IMG/VR virus record: IMGVR_UViG_3300027906_000095
Span: 1-29,701 of that record
Source of the DNA: a virus
Strand: one strand, 5' to 3'
Length of the DNA: 29,701 nucleotides
Shown: positions 28,525 to 29,701 of the stretch, piece after piece
Position numbering within the stretch: the stretch's first letter is position 1
Layout of the letters: each line of letters opens with the position of its first letter
Position numbers and translations under genes: made by a program
Notes under the pieces: generated by a model
Database searches by the model: none
Told to the model about the DNA's origin: nothing
The model's input: the letters and a program-made list of their open reading frames with translations, nothing else

Positions 28525-28677
28525 CTAAAATTGTTCAGAAATCCACTTTTCTACCGCTTTTTGCTGTTCTTCTATCGCTTTTTGTTGGTCATCGATAGAC
28601 TTCTTTTGGAATCTCAAAGATTGTTTCTGGTGTTCCGTCATGTCCTTTTGGTCTCTTAATTCTTCGTCCTCAGCCAT
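28525..28677 (-). CDS. Small charged helical protein (50 aa)
   Basis: The ATG at 28677 is preceded by AGGAGAAAACGC, a good ribosome site. MAEDEELRDQKDMTEHQKQS continues as a glutamine/lysine/glutamate-rich helix (SIDDQQKAIEEQQKAVEKWI) with a near-repeat of Q-Q-K-A. The product is a single amphipathic or coiled-coil helix without cysteines or membrane segment. It sits between the 28704 gene and the VWA promoter. The function is unknown; small coiled-coil peptides often act as inhibitors or assembly factors, which is inference. Confidence 0.7.
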   Translation of the reverse strand: MAEDEELRDQKDMTEHQKQSLRFQKKSIDDQQKAIEEQQKAVEKWISEQF

Positions 28678-28703
28678 GCGTTTTCTCCTATAGAATTTAC
28701 CCA

Positions 28704-29069
28704 CTAGATACGCTCAAAGTATCTTGTTACTGCTGTTATCCTTTCAATTTGTTTGTCTATGATTACATCCCTGTTTGGCCAATGAATATAATCTTTCTCT
28801 GGATTGCGTTTAAGATTCTTTAATAGTGGTAGTATTAAATCCTCTGCATCGCGTAGTTTAGTAGCAACATCACTTTCCAGTAATGCCCTATGTTCATTTA
28901 TCATTCCAGAATTATCAGATGCAAGAATCCTAGACTCTAACTGTTCTAGTTTGTCCATTATCTTTTCTATCTGGTCTGAAGGGATTTCCGCCTGTACAGG
29001 AGTTTCTTGTCTTTCTCCTGCTGGTATGTCATCTACTGCGGTAAACCCAAAATCGAAATCGTCTGCCAT
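28704..29069 (-). CDS. Conserved hypothetical phage protein (121 aa)
   Basis: The ATG at 29069 has AGGAGATAAC just upstream; the longer frame starting at 29120 lies inside the Fe-S gene and lacks a ribosome site. MADDFDFGFTAVDDIPAGER is an acidic, Phe-rich N-terminus followed by a helical region (EKIMDKLEQLESRILASD) and a C-terminal NLKRNPEKDYIHWPNRDVII. I recall this pattern as a conserved marine T4-like hypothetical. No catalytic motif is clear. It is 9 nt downstream of the IscA-like gene. Confidence 0.8.
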   Translation of the reverse strand: MADDFDFGFTAVDDIPAGERQETPVQAEIPSDQIEKIMDKLEQLESRILASDNSGMINEHRALLESDVATKLRDAEDLILPLLKNLKRNPEKDYIHWPNRDVIIDKQIERITAVTRYFERI

Positions 29070-29077
29070 GTTATCTC

Positions 29078-29401
29078 CTATACTGCCGATGTGAATTGTA
29101 TGCTTTCGCCACATCCACATGAACTTACTTCGTTGGGGTTTGTTACTTGAATATGAGACCCCCCTAAGTCTTTTTGAAATACTATCTCACTACCATGTAA
29201 AAACATTTCTGCATAATCATCCACTACTAATATATCATCAATTAAAACACCACGGTCAGAATTATCAGTATACTCCCATGAATATGAGAATCCGGCACAG
29301 CCGCCACCTTTGACGCCCAATCGTACATATTTTGCACTAGGTTTTTCATTTATCAGTTTGCTCCAATAATCTTTTGCATCTTTAGTTAATGTTATCTGCA
29401 T
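29078..29401 (-). CDS. iscA: A-type Fe-S carrier (IscA/ErpA/HesB family)
   Basis: Cysteines at 35 (GGGCAGFSY) and 95/97 (SSCGCGES) form the C-x(59)-C-G-C signature of A-type Fe-S cluster carriers; the length of 107 aa is standard. The protein would receive a cluster from an IscU-like scaffold and pass it to a target. Its start overlaps the IscU-like gene by 20 nt, so the two are co-translated. No NifS-like cysteine desulfurase is in the window; sulfur is probably taken from the host. Confidence 0.93.
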   Translation of the reverse strand: MQITLTKDAKDYWSKLINEKPSAKYVRLGVKGGGCAGFSYSWEYTDNSDRGVLIDDILVVDDYAEMFLHGSEIVFQKDLGGSHIQVTNPNEVSSCGCGESIQFTSAV

Positions 29402-29701
29402 TTGGTTCCTCTTTGGGCATGGTAATTTGTTCTAACCATGTAGTATTACGACCAGCTTTCTTTTCAGCCCAATCTTGTATTGCTCTCTTGATACTATCTT
29501 CTGCAAGTACCGAGCAATGTATCTTGATGGGCGGAAGTGCTAGGGCATCAGCGATGTCTTTATCTTTAATCATCTTCGCATCATCGATGTGTAATCCTGT
29601 CAGCATATCTACAAACATACTAGATGATGCGATAGCTGACCCACAACCATATGTCTTAAACTTAACATCCTCAATAATCTCTGTTTCGGGATTAAGTTTA
29701 A
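29382..29701 (-). CDS. iscU: IscU/NifU-like Fe-S scaffold, 5' part beyond the window edge
   Basis: The visible C-terminal 105 residues show EIIEDVKFKTYGCGSAIASS (the IscU Cys63 motif) and LALPPIKIHCSVLAEDSIKR (Cys106 motif), both metal ligands of IscU scaffolds. The frame is open to the right window edge, so the start and the first Cys motif are outside; an internal ATG at 29618 is inside the conserved motif and is not the start. The C-terminus is extended by about 25 residues (TTWLEQITMPKEEPNADNIN) beyond the usual end. It lies directly before the IscA-like gene, a two-gene Fe-S module. Confidence 0.93.
   Translation of the reverse strand, partial: KLNPETEIIEDVKFKTYGCGSAIASSSMFVDMLTGLHIDDAKMIKDKDIADALALPPIKIHCSVLAEDSIKRAIQDWAEKKAGRNTTWLEQITMPKEEPNADNIN

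Overview
The window is a continuous stretch of a tailed-phage genome of the marine T4-like type (myovirus related to cyanophages and pelagiphages). Every gene I can support lies on the minus strand, so transcription runs from high to low coordinates. Diagnostic T4-type core genes are RecA-like UvsX, DnaB-type helicase gp41, family-B DNA polymerase gp43, sliding clamp gp45, clamp loader gp44/gp62 and the translational repressor RegA. The TATAAATA boxes match the T4 late-promoter consensus. Several small proteins also have the look of conserved marine T4-like hypotheticals. There is no tRNA, integrase, transposase, CRISPR array or photosynthesis gene, so the host cannot be fixed; a marine Gram-negative bacterium is likely because of the lipoproteins and spanin-like genes.

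Layout in transcription order (right to left). 29.7-28.5 kb: an IscU-like Fe-S scaffold (cut by the window edge), an A-type Fe-S carrier and two small proteins. 28.4-24.3 kb: a VWA protein with an HExxH motif, its CobS/MoxR-like AAA+ ATPase and a DUF3310-like protein. 24.15-18.7 kb: gp45, a small membrane protein, a peroxiredoxin, a Mom-like acetyltransferase-fold protein, a cytidylyltransferase-cupin fusion, gp44, gp62 and RegA. 18.7-17.3 kb: an exported protein, an Hsp20 chaperone, a 34-residue membrane peptide and a conserved hypothetical. 17.2-12.1 kb: DNA polymerase, UvsX, a zinc-ribbon protein and gp41. 12.1-10.8 kb: a likely lysis cassette (i-spanin, o-spanin, holin-like) and a small lipoprotein. 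10.7-8.4 kb: a run of small conserved genes, including zinc-binding, possibly Sm-like and membrane proteins. 8.3-1 kb: late genes, namely a repeat lipoprotein, a coiled-coil protein, a KxDG nucleotidyltransferase/ligase-like protein (DUF6267-like), an HxGH nucleotidyltransferase, a T4-type lysozyme, another lipoprotein, a Zeta-like P-loop kinase with a highly basic tail, small hypotheticals and a truncated large lysine-rich protein.

Regulation can be read from the sequence. Early or middle sigma70-like promoters (TTGACa, about 17 nt, often TGN-GATCAT) precede the VWA, AAA+, gp45, gp43, 117-aa and Hsp20 genes. T4-type TATAAATA boxes precede the envelope, lysis and packaging-side genes. Hsp20 carries both kinds overlapping. 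Two TATAAATA boxes lie so close to their ATGs that the predicted mRNAs are leaderless or nearly so. One overlaps an intrinsic terminator, and another would place a stem-loop exactly at the mRNA 5' end.

Most unusual points: the three-enzyme nucleotide module (ligase-like, HxGH transferase, kinase) in the late region; the Mom-like gene; the CobS-like/VWA-HExxH pair without a cobaltochelatase; the cytidylyltransferase-cupin fusion inside the replication cluster; the structured 24.20-24.27 kb intergenic element; and three small genes under 55 residues with good ribosome sites or coupled starts.
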